This document shows positions 51,842 through 61,613 of a stretch of DNA of 64,000 nucleotides, piece by piece. The first letter of the stretch is position 1, and every line of letters starts with the position of its first letter. The translations under genes and the position numbers were made by a program. Origin of the DNA: Pseudorhodobacter antarcticus (GTDB taxonomy: Bacteria; Pseudomonadota; Alphaproteobacteria; Rhodobacterales; Rhodobacteraceae); the NCBI GenBank assembly GCA_945860375.1, contig CAMAQR010000018.1:1-64000 (forward strand), in the 5' to 3' direction. The notes under the pieces were generated by a model. It was given only the letters and a program-made list of their open reading frames with translations, did not search any database and was not told the DNA's origin.

Positions 51842-52446
51842 CGCCCGTTGAACTGGCAGATCTGATCCGGGAACGCGCGCCAACGCAAGGGCGGTTTCTG
51901 ACCGCCCTTGCAGGCCCGCCGGGGGCTGGCAAATCCACTCTGGCCGCCGAACTGGTGGCGGCTTTGGGGGCAGGGGCCAAGGCCGTGCCGATGGACGGCT
52001 TTCACTATGACGACGCCGTGCTGCACGCACGCGGCGCGCGCGACCGCAAAGGCGCCCCCGATACCTTTGATGCGCAAGGCTTTTTCCACCTGCTGCGCCG
52101 CCTGCGCAGCGAAGACGAAGTCGCCATCCCGCTGTTTGACCGCGATCTGGAAATCAGCCGCGCGGGTGCCGATATTGTCACCGCCACCGACCGCCTGCTG
52201 GTGATCGAAGGCAACTACCTGCTGCTGAATGAGGCCCCTTGGCCCCAAGCCGCCCCCTTGTTTGACCTGACCGTCTGGATTGACGTCCCCGAGGATGAAC
52301 TCGACCGCCGTCTGCTGGCCCGCTGGGCGCATTACGGCAAAACCCCCGAACAGGCGCGGGCATGGATCGACGGCAATGACATGCCCAACATTCGCCGGGT
52401 GACGCGCAACTCTGGCCCTGCGGATATTGTGATCCGTTGGGGTTAA
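51838..52446 (+). CDS. frcK: P-loop kinase (FrcK-like)
   Basis: A 202-residue nucleoside/pantothenate-kinase-like protein with Walker A GPPGAGKST and MDGFHYDDAVLHARG, followed by VIEGNYLLL. It ends the frcBCAK set. In the S. meliloti locus, as I recall, FrcK is a kinase-like gene needed in the frc operon context; the phosphorylated substrate is not certain. It may phosphorylate the imported sugar. Confidence 0.88.
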   Translation: MTPVELADLIRERAPTQGRFLTALAGPPGAGKSTLAAELVAALGAGAKAVPMDGFHYDDAVLHARGARDRKGAPDTFDAQGFFHLLRRLRSEDEVAIPLFDRDLEISRAGADIVTATDRLLVIEGNYLLLNEAPWPQAAPLFDLTVWIDVPEDELDRRLLARWAHYGKTPEQARAWIDGNDMPNIRRVTRNSGPADIVIRWG

Positions 52447-52483
52447 TTCTCTGATATCTAACGGAATTACCCGTCTGGTATCC

Positions 52484-52537
52484 GTCCTTTTGCCGTCCTG
52501 CCCGCGTCAGGTATCCGTCCCCACGCAGCGCACGCTG
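52484..52537 (+). repeat. 54-bp dispersed intergenic repeat, copy B
   Basis: Contains TTTTGCCGTCCTG then TATCCGTCCC, ACGC and GCGC as in copy A at 8851-8904 (minus strand). It lies between convergent genes frcK and the EamA transporter. The word GGTATCCGTCC occurs twice here (near 52478 and 52510), suggesting an internal direct repeat. Confidence 0.6.
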
Positions 52538-52560
52538 GCCCCGGATGAACGCAACGCCCG

Positions 52561-53475
52561 CTAGGGCGTCATCGCCTTGCGGCCTTTGGTGCGTTCAAGC
52601 CCCAGTTTGCGCTCGCGCCAGATGATCAGGATACCGGCGACAATCACCAGACCCGCCCCGGCCAGCATGGTTCCCGTCGGCACCTCGTCAAAGGCGAAAT
52701 AGCCGATCAGCAGCGCAAACAGCATCGAGGCATAGTCAAACGGCGCGATCAGGGAGGCATCGGCCTCGCGGTAGCTGGAAGTCAGCAGGGTCTGCCCGAT
52801 GCCGCCCAACAGACCGACCCCGATCAAGATCAGCGTCTCGGTCAATGTGGGGATCACCCAACCGAAAGGCAGGGTGGTCAGCGCCAGCAAGGTTGACGTG
52901 ACCGAAAAGTAAAACACGATGGCGGCGGTCTTTTCGGTGTTGACCAGCTTGCGCACAAACACCTGTGCCAGTGCCGTACAGAACGCCCCCGTCAGGACCA
53001 GCATCGCGCCGAACGCTTCACGGTGCGACCCCAGATCGGCCGACACGGACAGGCGCGGTGACAGCACCACCATCACCCCCGCCAGGCCCAAGGCGACCGA
53101 GGCGATGCGAAAGAGGTGCACCTTTTCGCCCAGAAACATGGCGGCAAACACCACCACCAGCAGGGGGGAGGCGTAACCGATTGCCGTCACTTCGGGCAAA
53201 GGCAGATAGGCCAGGCCCGCAAACCCCAGCCCCATTGCCGACGTTCCCATCAGCCCGCGCCAGAAATGGCTCAACGGATTGTGGGCGATAAACCCGGTGC
53301 GCAGCTCTCGCCTTAACGCCAGCCAGACCACAATCACCGGAATAGCAAAGAACGACCGAAAGAACACGATCTGCCCCGGCGGCACATGCTGCGCGGTGAT
53401 CTTGATCAGCGCCGCCATTACGATAAAAACCAGAACCGAGCCCAGCTTCAGGGCAATGCCGTGCAAAGGCCGCAT
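52561..53475 (-). CDS. EamA/DMT-family transporter
   Basis: A 304-residue drug/metabolite-transporter-type protein with ten predicted helices in two EamA halves: [24 protein letters not shown] start and [20 protein letters not shown] in half 1, and [21 protein letters not shown] in half 2. The substrate is unknown. It is divergent from ade. Confidence 0.88.
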   Translation of the reverse strand: MRPLHGIALKLGSVLVFIVMAALIKITAQHVPPGQIVFFRSFFAIPVIVVWLALRRELRTGFIAHNPLSHFWRGLMGTSAMGLGFAGLAYLPLPEVTAIGYASPLLVVVFAAMFLGEKVHLFRIASVALGLAGVMVVLSPRLSVSADLGSHREAFGAMLVLTGAFCTALAQVFVRKLVNTEKTAAIVFYFSVTSTLLALTTLPFGWVIPTLTETLILIGVGLLGGIGQTLLTSSYREADASLIAPFDYASMLFALLIGYFAFDEVPTGTMLAGAGLVIVAGILIIWRERKLGLERTKGRKAMTP

Positions 53476-53544
53476 GGGGAGAGTTTCCTTTTGCCCCTTG
53501 AAGGGACGATCCGCTTAGGGTTTCCTAAACCAAAGGAGATTACC

Positions 53545-55245
53545 ATGCCCAAAAGCACCCTCACTGCGCGTATTGATCAAGGCCGGGGCATTGTGCCCGC
53601 CGATCTGGTGCTGAAGGGCGGTTTGGTGTTTGACCTGATCACCGGCGATCTGGTGGCGTCGGATGTGGCGATCTGTGGCGATACGATTGTCGGGGTGTTT
53701 GGCCAGTATTCCGGGGTGCGGGAAATCGACGTCACGGGCCAGATTCTGGTGCCCGGCTTCATCGACACCCATTTGCATATTGAATCCTCGTTGGTGACGC
53801 CGTTCGAATTTGACCGCTGTGTGTTGCCGCATGGCGTGACGACCGCGATCTGCGACCCGCATGAAATTGCCAATGTCTGCGGGCTGATCGGGATTGCGTA
53901 TTTTCTTGAGGCGTCGGCGCTGACGCTGATGGATATCCGCGTGCAGCTGTCGTCCTGCGTGCCGTCCACGCATATGGAGACGACAGGCGCGCGGCTGATG
54001 GCTGCCGATCTCGTGCCGCTGATGGATCATCCGCGCGTGATCGGGCTGGCGGAATTCATGAATTATCCCGGCGTGTTGCACAAGGACCCGGGGTGTATGG
54101 ACAAGCTGGACGCCTTTGTCGGTCGTCACATCGACGGCCATGCGCCCTTGTTGCGCGGCAATGATCTGAACGGCTATATCGCCGCCGGAATCCGCACCGA
54201 ACATGAGGCAACAACGGCGGAAGAGGCTTTGGAAAAGCTGCGCAAGGGCATGCGGGTGCTGATCCGCGAAGGGTCGGTGTCCAAGGATCTGCACGCGCTG
54301 GTGGGGCTGTTGACCGAACGCCACGCGCCCTATCTCTGTCTTTGCACCGATGACCGCAACCCGTTGGACATCGCCGAACATGGGCATCTGGATTACCTGA
54401 TCCGCACGGCGATTGCCCTTGGCGCGCCGCCTTTGGCCGTCTATCGCGCGGCGTCCTTGTCCGCAGCCGAAGCGTTTGGCCTGAAGGATCGCGGTCTGAT
54501 CGCGCCGGGCAAACGTGCGGATATCGCGGTGATCGACAGCCTTGAGACCTGCACCGTCGCCATGGTGTTCGCGGGCGGTGTGCAGGTGACGGATGCGGCC
54601 TTTGCCGCCCGCAGCACCCTTCCCCCGGTTGCCCGCCATTCCGTCAAGGCCCCGCCGATTGAGGCCCACCACTTCCGCACCGGCGGCAATCGGGTGGACA
54701 CTCCGGTGATCGGCATTCTGCCCGGCAAGATCATCACGCAGCATCTGACCTATGACATCGCGCCAGTGGATGGCGACAAACGGCCCGACATCGCCCGCGA
54801 TCTGGTGAAGATCGCAGTGATCGAACGGCATGGGGTGAACGGCAACCGCGCGACAGGGTTTGTGAAAGGCTTCGGTCTGCAACGTGGGGCCATCGCCTCG
54901 ACCGTCTGCCACGACCACCACAACATTGCCGTTGTGGGTGCCGATTACGACGACATGGCGCTGGCGGTGGCGCGGCTGGGCCAGATTGAGGGCGGGTTTG
55001 TCGTGGTGGAAGGCGGTCGCGTGCTGGCCGAACTGGCGCTGCCCGTCGCGGGCCTGATGAGTTTGGAACCGTTTGAAGTGGTCCACGCCGACCTGATCAC
55101 CCTGCGCGCCGCCGCAAGATCCTTGGGCGTGACGCTGGAGGAACCCTTCCTGCAACTGGCCTTTCTCTGCCTGCCGGTCATCCCGCACCTGAAGATCACC
55201 GATCACGGCATGGTGGATGTGGATAAGTTCGAAGTCATGCCATAG
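53545..55245 (+). CDS. ade: adenine deaminase
   Basis: A 566-residue amidohydrolase of the Ade type, converting adenine to hypoxanthine. The metal site begins with [27 protein letters not shown] and the C-terminal [12 protein letters not shown] are family hallmarks. ATG 53545 follows AAAGGAG; an in-frame extension to 53386 overlaps the neighbouring transporter and is rejected. Divergence from an EamA transporter may indicate purine-related transport. Confidence 0.94.
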   Translation: MPKSTLTARIDQGRGIVPADLVLKGGLVFDLITGDLVASDVAICGDTIVGVFGQYSGVREIDVTGQILVPGFIDTHLHIESSLVTPFEFDRCVLPHGVTTAICDPHEIANVCGLIGIAYFLEASALTLMDIRVQLSSCVPSTHMETTGARLMAADLVPLMDHPRVIGLAEFMNYPGVLHKDPGCMDKLDAFVGRHIDGHAPLLRGNDLNGYIAAGIRTEHEATTAEEALEKLRKGMRVLIREGSVSKDLHALVGLLTERHAPYLCLCTDDRNPLDIAEHGHLDYLIRTAIALGAPPLAVYRAASLSAAEAFGLKDRGLIAPGKRADIAVIDSLETCTVAMVFAGGVQVTDAAFAARSTLPPVARHSVKAPPIEAHHFRTGGNRVDTPVIGILPGKIITQHLTYDIAPVDGDKRPDIARDLVKIAVIERHGVNGNRATGFVKGFGLQRGAIASTVCHDHHNIAVVGADYDDMALAVARLGQIEGGFVVVEGGRVLAELALPVAGLMSLEPFEVVHADLITLRAAARSLGVTLEEPFLQLAFLCLPVIPHLKITDHGMVDVDKFEVMP

Positions 55246-55468
55246 ATTTAGTGGCTTTCACTGGTTATGGTGGTTTTTGAACAAAAACACGCAACATGGT
55301 GTGAAGAATTTTTGTCCACAGAAGATTTGAGCAGAAATCACTTTACAGGCTTCCCCCGCGCGGACACTATATTTAGTAAGGGCAACGTCAGGCAACGCTG
55401 TTTCTTGCCGGACACCCAGCCAATAGTAGGGACGCCCCCTGCATTGGCTTCATAGTGAGGCCGGGGTC

Positions 55469-55972
55469 ATGTCGATTGCAGAAGATTTTATGGTGTCAGA
55501 TGATTTGCACCCAATCGACATCGTGCAAACCCTTGCCGCCCATCACGATTGGGAATTTGACCGCGTCACCGATGACCAGATCGCGATGGCAGTCGAAGGC
55601 CAGTGGCGCACCTATTCTTTGACCTTGGCATGGTCGGCTCAGGATGAAACCCTGCGGCTGATCTGCACGTTCGAGATGGAGCCGCCGACCGACAAGATGG
55701 GCGCGCTTTACGATGTGCTGAACCGCTGCAACGATATGGTCTGGACGGGCGCTTTCACCTATTGGGCCGAGCAAAAGCTGATGGTCTGGCGCTATGGCCT
55801 GTGCCTTGCGGGCGGTCAGATGGCCGGATCGGAACAGATCGACCGGCTGATCAGCAGTGCGGTGATGGCGGCAGAGCGCTTTTATCCGGCATTCCAACTG
55901 GTGGCCTGGGCCGATAAATCCCCTGCTGAGGCGATGAAAGTCGCCATCGCCGAGGCTTATGGCCGAGCCTGA
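55469..55972 (+). CDS. YbjN domain protein
   Basis: A 167-residue protein of the YbjN family: HPIDIVQTLAAHHDWEFDR, DKMGALYDVLNRCNDMVW and QKLMVWRYGLCLAGG. YbjN has a secretion-chaperone-like fold and unknown function. It precedes proC by 58 bases, an adjacency common in alphaproteobacteria. The AT-rich 223-bp region upstream has a TATATT box (55369-55374) that could be its -10. Confidence 0.85.
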   Translation: MSIAEDFMVSDDLHPIDIVQTLAAHHDWEFDRVTDDQIAMAVEGQWRTYSLTLAWSAQDETLRLICTFEMEPPTDKMGALYDVLNRCNDMVWTGAFTYWAEQKLMVWRYGLCLAGGQMAGSEQIDRLISSAVMAAERFYPAFQLVAWADKSPAEAMKVAIAEAYGRA

Positions 55973-56030
55973 AATCGCGATTGAAGCCACCGCCCACTGC
56001 GCCTAACCTGCCGCAAAACAGGAGCGAGCG

Positions 56031-56843
56031 ATGGCGTTGGAAGTGGTGGCCCGCGAGGGATTGGTTCTGCTGGGATGTGGCAAGATGGGCACGGCGCTGC
56101 TGACTGGATGGTTGGCGGCTGGGGTGCCTGCGGCATCGGTTTGGGTGATTGAACCCCATCCCACCGACTGGTTGCGCAGCCTTGGCGTGCATCTGAACGT
56201 CGGCGTGCCTCCCTCCCCCGCCGTTGCCGTGCTGGCCGTCAAGCCGCAGATGATGGGCGCGGCGCTGCCCGCGTTGCAAGCCTTGGGCAATGGCAAAACC
56301 CTGTTTGTGTCGATTGCGGCAGGCACGTCCATCGCCACTTTTGCGCAGGCCTTGGGCGAACGCACCCCCATCGTGCGCACCATGCCAAACACTCCGGCGA
56401 TGGTCGGCCGCGGCATCACCGGCATTTGCGCCAATGCCCAAGCGGGTGCGGCGGGTCTGGCCTTGGCGCATCAGTTGATGCTGGCCGTCGGCCAAGTCGT
56501 TGAACTGGATAGCGAAGATCAGATTGATGCGGTGACGGCGGTGTCGGGGTCCGGCCCCGCCTATGTGTTCCACCTGATCGAGGCGATGGCACAGGCCGGG
56601 GTGGCGCAGGGGCTTTCGGCAGAGGTCGCGATGCAACTCGCCCGCGCCACCGTTTGCGGCGCAGGCGAGCTGGCCTATCAATCCCCCGATGCCGCCAGCC
56701 AGTTGCGCATCAACGTCACCTCGCCCGGCGGCACCACGGCGGCGGCGCTGGCCGTGCTGATGGACCCCGAGACAGGCTTTCCGCCGCTGCTGGAACGCGC
56801 CGTCAAAGCCGCCGCCGACCGGGGACGGGAGCTTGGCCAATGA
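56031..56843 (+). CDS. proC: pyrroline-5-carboxylate reductase
   Basis: A 270-residue enzyme for the last step of proline synthesis. It has the N-terminal nucleotide loop LLGCGKMGTALLTGW, VRTMPNTPAMVGRG and the C-terminal SGSGPAYVFHLIEAM, NVTSPGGTTAAAL. ATG 56031. The stop overlaps the csaA start by 4 bases. Confidence 0.95.
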   Translation: MALEVVAREGLVLLGCGKMGTALLTGWLAAGVPAASVWVIEPHPTDWLRSLGVHLNVGVPPSPAVAVLAVKPQMMGAALPALQALGNGKTLFVSIAAGTSIATFAQALGERTPIVRTMPNTPAMVGRGITGICANAQAGAAGLALAHQLMLAVGQVVELDSEDQIDAVTAVSGSGPAYVFHLIEAMAQAGVAQGLSAEVAMQLARATVCGAGELAYQSPDAASQLRINVTSPGGTTAAALAVLMDPETGFPPLLERAVKAAADRGRELGQ

Positions 56844-57172
56844 TCACCTACGATGATTTCGCCAAACTCGATATCCGCGTCGGCACCATCACCCGCGCCG
56901 AACCCTTCCCCGAGGCTCGCAAACCGGCGCTGAAGCTGTGGGTCGATTTCGGCGGCGATCTGGGCGAGAAACGCTCGTCCGCGCAAATCACCGCGCATTA
57001 CGCGCCCGAGGGGTTGATCGGGCGGCAAGTGTTGGCCGTGGTGAACTTCCCACCCCGCCAGATTGGCAAAGTGCTGTCCGAAGTGCTGGTGCTGGGCGTC
57101 CCCGATGCGGCGGGCGAGGTGGTGCTGATCGGTCCGGGCCATGGCGTGCCCGACGGCGGGCGGCTGTTTTGA
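56840..57172 (+). CDS. csaA: CsaA-type tRNA-binding/chaperone protein
   Basis: A 110-residue single OB-fold (EMAP-type) protein: TYDDFAKLDIRVGTITRAEP, AQITAHYAPEGLIGRQVLAV and NFPPRQIGKVLSEVLVLG. The family binds tRNA and has export-chaperone activity. It overlaps proC by 4 bases and the next gene by 1. Confidence 0.93.
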   Translation: MITYDDFAKLDIRVGTITRAEPFPEARKPALKLWVDFGGDLGEKRSSAQITAHYAPEGLIGRQVLAVVNFPPRQIGKVLSEVLVLGVPDAAGEVVLIGPGHGVPDGGRLF

Positions 57173-58119
57173 TGCGCAAACTGTTGATCACCCGCCGCCT
57201 GCCCGACCCGGTGCTGGCCGCCGCCGCCGCATATTTTGACGTCACCCTGCGCGACAGCACGCAGCCGCTGACCGCGCCGGACCTGCGCGCCGCCCTGACC
57301 GATTACGACGCCGTCCTGCCCACTTTGGGCGACCTCTTCCGCGCCGATGTCTTCGCCGATGTGCCGAAACCGCGCGCCAAGATTCTTGCCAATTTCGGCG
57401 TGGGTTACAATCACATCGACGCCGCCGCCGCCAAAATCGCCGGCGTTGCGGTCACCAACACCCCCGGCGCCGTCACCGATGCGACCGCCGACATTGCCAT
57501 GACTCTGCTGCTGATGACCGCCCGTCGCGCAGGCGAGGGCGAACGATTGGTGCGCGCAGGCCAATGGCAAGGTTGGCACCCGACGCAGATGCTGGGCGCG
57601 CATGTCACCGGGCGCAGCCTTGGCATCATCGGCATGGGCCGCATCGGGCAAGCGATTGCAAGGCGCTGCCATTTCGGTTTCGGCATGCAGGTGCGGTTTT
57701 GCAACCGCTCTCCGGTCGATCCCGGCCTGCCCGCCCGCCAGACCACACTGCCCGACACCATGGCCGCCGATTTCGTGGTGGCCTGCGTCCCCGGCAGCCC
57801 CGCCACCCATCATTTGATCACTGCGGAAACCCTGTTCCACATGGCCCCGCACGGCATCTTCATCAACATCTCGCGCGGCGATGTGGTGGATGAGGCGGCT
57901 CTGACCGCAGCCTTGCAAAAGGGTCAGATCGCAGGCGCAGGTCTGGACGTTTACGAACACGAACCGCAGATCACCCCCGCCCTTTTGGCAATGGAAAACA
58001 TCACCCTGCTGCCGCATCTTGGCACGGCGGTGGCCGAGGTGCGCATCGCCATGGGCCTGATGGCCGTCGCCAACCTGACCGCCTTTGCGCAGGGCATGCC
58101 TCTGCCCAACCCGGTCTAG
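57172..58119 (+). CDS. D-isomer 2-hydroxyacid dehydrogenase (glyoxylate/hydroxypyruvate reductase-like)
   Basis: A 315-residue NAD(P)-dependent reductase. The nucleotide fold reads GIIGMGRIGQAIARR, and the catalytic Arg, Glu and His are in NISRGD, DVYEHEP and LLPHLGTA. It is closest to GyaR-type glyoxylate reductases, which would complement glcDEF and hyi. It is the last gene of ybjN-proC-csaA and has a terminator. Confidence 0.9.
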   Translation: MRKLLITRRLPDPVLAAAAAYFDVTLRDSTQPLTAPDLRAALTDYDAVLPTLGDLFRADVFADVPKPRAKILANFGVGYNHIDAAAAKIAGVAVTNTPGAVTDATADIAMTLLLMTARRAGEGERLVRAGQWQGWHPTQMLGAHVTGRSLGIIGMGRIGQAIARRCHFGFGMQVRFCNRSPVDPGLPARQTTLPDTMAADFVVACVPGSPATHHLITAETLFHMAPHGIFINISRGDVVDEAALTAALQKGQIAGAGLDVYEHEPQITPALLAMENITLLPHLGTAVAEVRIAMGLMAVANLTAFAQGMPLPNPV

Positions 58120-58127
58120 ACCATGGC

Positions 58128-58149
58128 TTTCACATTGGCCCAAATATCC
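58128..58149 (-). repeat. intergenic repeat element, GGATATTT family, copy 5
   Basis: The complement begins GGATATTTGGGCCAATGTG and runs 22 bases, identical to the core of copy 4 at 32203-32224. It sits between the dehydrogenase stop and its terminator. Confidence 0.65.
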
Positions 58150-58152
58150 ACG

Positions 58153-58178
58153 AACGGAACGACGTGTCGTTCCGTTTT
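58153..58178 (+). terminator. terminator after the 2-hydroxyacid dehydrogenase
   Basis: AACGGAACGA-CGTG-TCGTTCCGTT followed by TT, a 10-bp perfect stem 33 bases after the stop. Confidence 0.75.
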
Positions 58179-58289
58179 GCCAAAGGCTGCGCCAACGCCC
58201 ACAAACCTTTGCGCCTGCGAGATAAATCGCCCAAGCCGCATGCAGGGGCCGGGTGCCGCCAAGCGTGGCCCCGATGCGCAGGTTCAGTC

Positions 58290-58955
58290 ATGATCCTGTC
58301 CCGTGGCCGTCGCTTCATCTTCATTCATATTCCCAAAACCGGTGGCACCGCTCTGACGTTGGCCTTGGAGTCCCGCGCCATGAAGGACGATGTCCTGATC
58401 GGTGACACCCCCAAGGCCCGCGCCCGCAAAACCCGCTGGCAGGGGGTGAAATCGGCGGGGCGGCTGTGGAAACATTCGACTCTGGCCGATATCTCCGGGC
58501 TAGCCACGGATGCCGAGATTGCCGATTTCTTCACCGTCACTTTGGTCCGCAATCCGTGGGACCGTGCTGTCAGCTATTACCACTGGCTGCGCGATCAGGG
58601 CTTTGCGCATCCGGCGGTGGGGCTGGCAAAGTCTCATGATTTCAGTGGGTTTCTCAATCATGCGCAGACCGTCACCACCCTGCGTCTCTGGCCCTACACC
58701 GCTTATATGCGTGACAAGACCGGGACAGAGCGCGCCAGTCTTTACGCAAGGCTGGAACATCTGAACCAAGACCTCGCCCCGTTTGAGGCGCATTTGGGGT
58801 TCCGCCTGACCCCTTTTCCGCGCGCCAACACGTCAGACCGCGCCCGCGATTGGCGCGGGTTTTACAGCGATGCCGACGCCGCCCTGATCGCGGACATCAG
58901 CGCCGATGACATTGCGCGGTTTGGCTATCGGTTTGAGGATCGGCTGGCGGAGTGA
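58290..58955 (+). CDS. sulfotransferase family protein
   Basis: A 221-residue PAPS-binding protein with FIFIHIPKTGGTALTLAL and LVRNPWDRAVSYYHWL. This is a different subfamily from the 31284 gene, closer to the IPKTGG type. ATG 58290 is preferred; an in-frame extension to 58164 runs through the repeat/terminator zone. The acceptor is unknown. It converges with fadB, 16 bases apart. Confidence 0.85.
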   Translation: MILSRGRRFIFIHIPKTGGTALTLALESRAMKDDVLIGDTPKARARKTRWQGVKSAGRLWKHSTLADISGLATDAEIADFFTVTLVRNPWDRAVSYYHWLRDQGFAHPAVGLAKSHDFSGFLNHAQTVTTLRLWPYTAYMRDKTGTERASLYARLEHLNQDLAPFEAHLGFRLTPFPRANTSDRARDWRGFYSDADAALIADISADDIARFGYRFEDRLAE

Positions 58956-58971
58956 ACCCCGCCAGCGCCCA

Positions 58972-61173
58972 TCAAGCCGCGCGCCGTTCCGCCCCAAACC
59001 GACCGTAAAACGTCTCGCCCTGTGCCGCCATTTCGCGCAGCAGTTTCGGTGCGGTGAACCGCGCCCCATGCGTGGCGGCCAGCTGATCGCAAATCGCAAC
59101 CGCGCGGCCTGCACCCAGTATATCCAGCCACGAGAACGGACCCCCCGACCAAGGCGCAAAGCCCCAGCCCAGAATGGCCCCCACATCGCCTTCGCGGATG
59201 TCGGTCAGCACACCATCCTCCAGCGCCCGCACCGCCTCCAGCACCTGCGCCATCAGCAAACGGTGCTGCACCAAGGTCAGATCGGGCTGCGCTTCGGCCA
59301 CCGGATAGGCGGCCTTTAGCCCGTCCCAAAGCCCCTCCCGCTTGCCCGCAGCGTCATAGGCGTAGAATCCGGCATTCGACTTTTTGCCCAACCGCCCCTG
59401 ATCCGCCATGGCGAACAGCACCGCATCCACCGCGCCATCGGGATAGGCGTCGCCCATCGCCAGCTTGGTCGCCTTGGCGATTTTCACCCCCAGATCGATC
59501 GAGGTTTCGTCGACCAGTTGCAGCGGACCCAGCGGCATGCCGACCAGTTTCGCCGCATTTTCGATCAGCGCCGGCTCCACCCCTTCGGCCACCATACGGA
59601 TGCCTTCGTTGATATAGGGAATGATGCAGCGGTTGGCGTAGAAGAACCGCGCGTCATTGACGACGATCGGCGTCTTGCGGATTTGGCGCACGAAATCAAG
59701 CGCTTTGGCCACGGCGCGGTCCCCCGTCGCACGGCCCCGGATGATCTCCACAAGGTTCATCTTGTCCACAGGTGAGAAGAAATGGATGCCGATGAACTGA
59801 TCGGGGCGCGATGACGCAAGCGCCAGATCGGTGATCGGCAGGGTCGATGTATTGGTGGCAAAGATGCAGTCGGCACCCACCGCCGCCTCAACCCGGGCGG
59901 TCACATCGGCCTTGACCTTCATATCCTCGAACACCGCCTCAACAATCAGATCACAGCCCGCAAGGGCGGCATAATCGGTGGTGGCGGTGATGCGGCCCAA
60001 CACTTCGGCCTTCTTTTCCGGCGTCACCTTGCGACGCTGGATGCCCTTGTCCAGCAAGCCCTCGGAATAGGCTTTGCCGCGATCCGCCGACTCTTGTGAC
60101 GCATCAATCAGCACCACCTCTATCCCGGCATTGGCCGAAACATAGGCGATCCCGGCCCCCATCATACCCGCACCGATGATGCCAACGCGGGCCACGGCCT
60201 GATCGGCCACTTTGGGGCGGTTCGCGCCCTTGTCCAGCGCCTCTTTGTTGATGAACAGGCTGCGGATCATCGCCGCAGAGGAGGGGTTCATCAAAACAGA
60301 GGTAAAGTGCCGCGCCTCGATGCGCAGGGCGGTGTCAAACGGCACCAAAGCGCCTTCGTAGACGGCAGCCAGCAGGGCGCGGGTGGCGGGATAAACCCCC
60401 ATGGTCTTGCCCATCACCATGGCATTCGCGCCGACAAAGGTCATGAACCCCGCCGGGTGATAGGGCGCGCCACCGGGCATCTTGTAGCCCTTGTCGTCCC
60501 ACGGCTTGACCAGATCGGCGTCTTTCGCGCCCAGCACCCATTCCTTGGCGCGGGCCAACAGCTGATCCGGGGCCACCACCTCGTCAATCAACCCGGCGGC
60601 TTTCGCAGATTTCGGATCCGACAGTTTGCCCTCCAACAAGAAGGGTGCCGCCATCATCGCGCCCATCTTGCGGGCCAGACGAGTCGTCCCCCCCGCCCCC
60701 GGAAAAATCCCGACCATGATTTCCGGCAAGCCGATCTTGGCCTTGGGGTTGTCCGCCGCAATGATGCGGTGACAGGCCAACGGCAGCTCCAGCCCGATAC
60801 CAAGTGCGGTGCCCGGCAATGCCGCCACAATCGGCTTGCCGCCCTTGTTGGTCTTGGCGTCCATGCCCGCGCGTTCGATCTTGCGCAGCACGCCGTGCAT
60901 CACCATGACACCTTCGAACACCGCGCGGGCGGGTTCATCGCCGCCATCTTCCTTCATCTTTGCGATGACGTTCAGATCCATCCCGCCAGCGAAATCCTTC
61001 TTGCCCGAGGTGAGGATCACGCCCTTCACATCCGCATCCTTGATCGCGGTATCCACCAGCAGGTTCAACTCGGCGAACCCCGACAGCGACATCACGTTCA
61101 TCGACCGCCCCGGCACGTCCCAGGTGATCGTCGCCACGCCGTCACCGTCCACTGCATAGGTAAAATCGCTCAT
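58972..61173 (-). CDS. fadB: fatty-acid oxidation multifunctional protein (enoyl-CoA hydratase/3-hydroxyacyl-CoA dehydrogenase)
   Basis: A 733-residue bifunctional enzyme. Residues about 1-290 are crotonase-like (GKKDFAGGMDLNVIAKM, GIGLELPLACHRI, GIFPGAGGTTRLAR); about 320-730 is the 3-hydroxyacyl-CoA dehydrogenase (VGIIGAGMMGAGIAYVSA, FFSPVDKMNLVEIIRG). ATG 61173 follows AAAGGAG and overlaps the preceding gene's stop by 4. It could equally be named fadJ. It is the last gene of a five-gene unit. Confidence 0.95.
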   Translation of the reverse strand: MSDFTYAVDGDGVATITWDVPGRSMNVMSLSGFAELNLLVDTAIKDADVKGVILTSGKKDFAGGMDLNVIAKMKEDGGDEPARAVFEGVMVMHGVLRKIERAGMDAKTNKGGKPIVAALPGTALGIGLELPLACHRIIAADNPKAKIGLPEIMVGIFPGAGGTTRLARKMGAMMAAPFLLEGKLSDPKSAKAAGLIDEVVAPDQLLARAKEWVLGAKDADLVKPWDDKGYKMPGGAPYHPAGFMTFVGANAMVMGKTMGVYPATRALLAAVYEGALVPFDTALRIEARHFTSVLMNPSSAAMIRSLFINKEALDKGANRPKVADQAVARVGIIGAGMMGAGIAYVSANAGIEVVLIDASQESADRGKAYSEGLLDKGIQRRKVTPEKKAEVLGRITATTDYAALAGCDLIVEAVFEDMKVKADVTARVEAAVGADCIFATNTSTLPITDLALASSRPDQFIGIHFFSPVDKMNLVEIIRGRATGDRAVAKALDFVRQIRKTPIVVNDARFFYANRCIIPYINEGIRMVAEGVEPALIENAAKLVGMPLGPLQLVDETSIDLGVKIAKATKLAMGDAYPDGAVDAVLFAMADQGRLGKKSNAGFYAYDAAGKREGLWDGLKAAYPVAEAQPDLTLVQHRLLMAQVLEAVRALEDGVLTDIREGDVGAILGWGFAPWSGGPFSWLDILGAGRAVAICDQLAATHGARFTAPKLLREMAAQGETFYGRFGAERRAA

Positions 61174-61613
61174 TCGTCGGCTCCTTTCAGGGGCTGGTCC
61201 ACGCGCGGCACCTGTATTGGCCACTGCATGTTGGAGAGGGGGTTGGTGATGGCGACGCCCTGCCAGCCATTGCCAGTCGGCCGCGGCGCCATGGCAGAGC
61301 GGAAAGGCGGGGTGATCCTTTGCGATCCCGCCGTGAAATGGGAGTCATAGAGACCCGGGAGCGGCATATCACTCGGTGCAACGGCGGATTCCGCCAGCTG
61401 GATGTCCTGCGTGACCATCTGAAACCTCAGCATGTGATAGAAACTGTCTAAGCCCTTGCGCAGATCATCCTCGGTCGCAACCACGGTGGTCGCGGTTTCG
61501 GTGATCAAAGTGAAGGGCAGGTCGACAGGGTTGCGATAGGTGTCCCAATCGCCCACCGGCACGGCAGTGCCAGTTTCATCCAGAACAGACGGCAGCACGT
61601 CGATGGCGGGCAT
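61170..61613 (-). CDS. NTF2-like/SnoaL-like small protein in the fad operon
   Basis: A 147-residue protein with [20 protein letters not shown] and [18 protein letters not shown], a pattern like the NTF2-fold (SnoaL-like) superfamily. Its C-terminal [10 protein letters not shown] also fits that pattern. It lies between a cupin gene and fadB and is coupled to both, by adjacent start/stop and by a 4-base overlap. No catalytic residue is evident. Assignment is by general shape only. Confidence 0.7.
   Translation of the reverse strand: MPAIDVLPSVLDETGTAVPVGDWDTYRNPVDLPFTLITETATTVVATEDDLRKGLDSFYHMLRFQMVTQDIQLAESAVAPSDMPLPGLYDSHFTAGSQRITPPFRSAMAPRPTGNGWQGVAITNPLSNMQWPIQVPRVDQPLKGADE

Noticed and set aside
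53515..55206. A 563-codon minus-strand frame opposite ade
   Set aside because: Low-complexity Gln/His/Arg translation with no motif, opposite a clear adenine deaminase.
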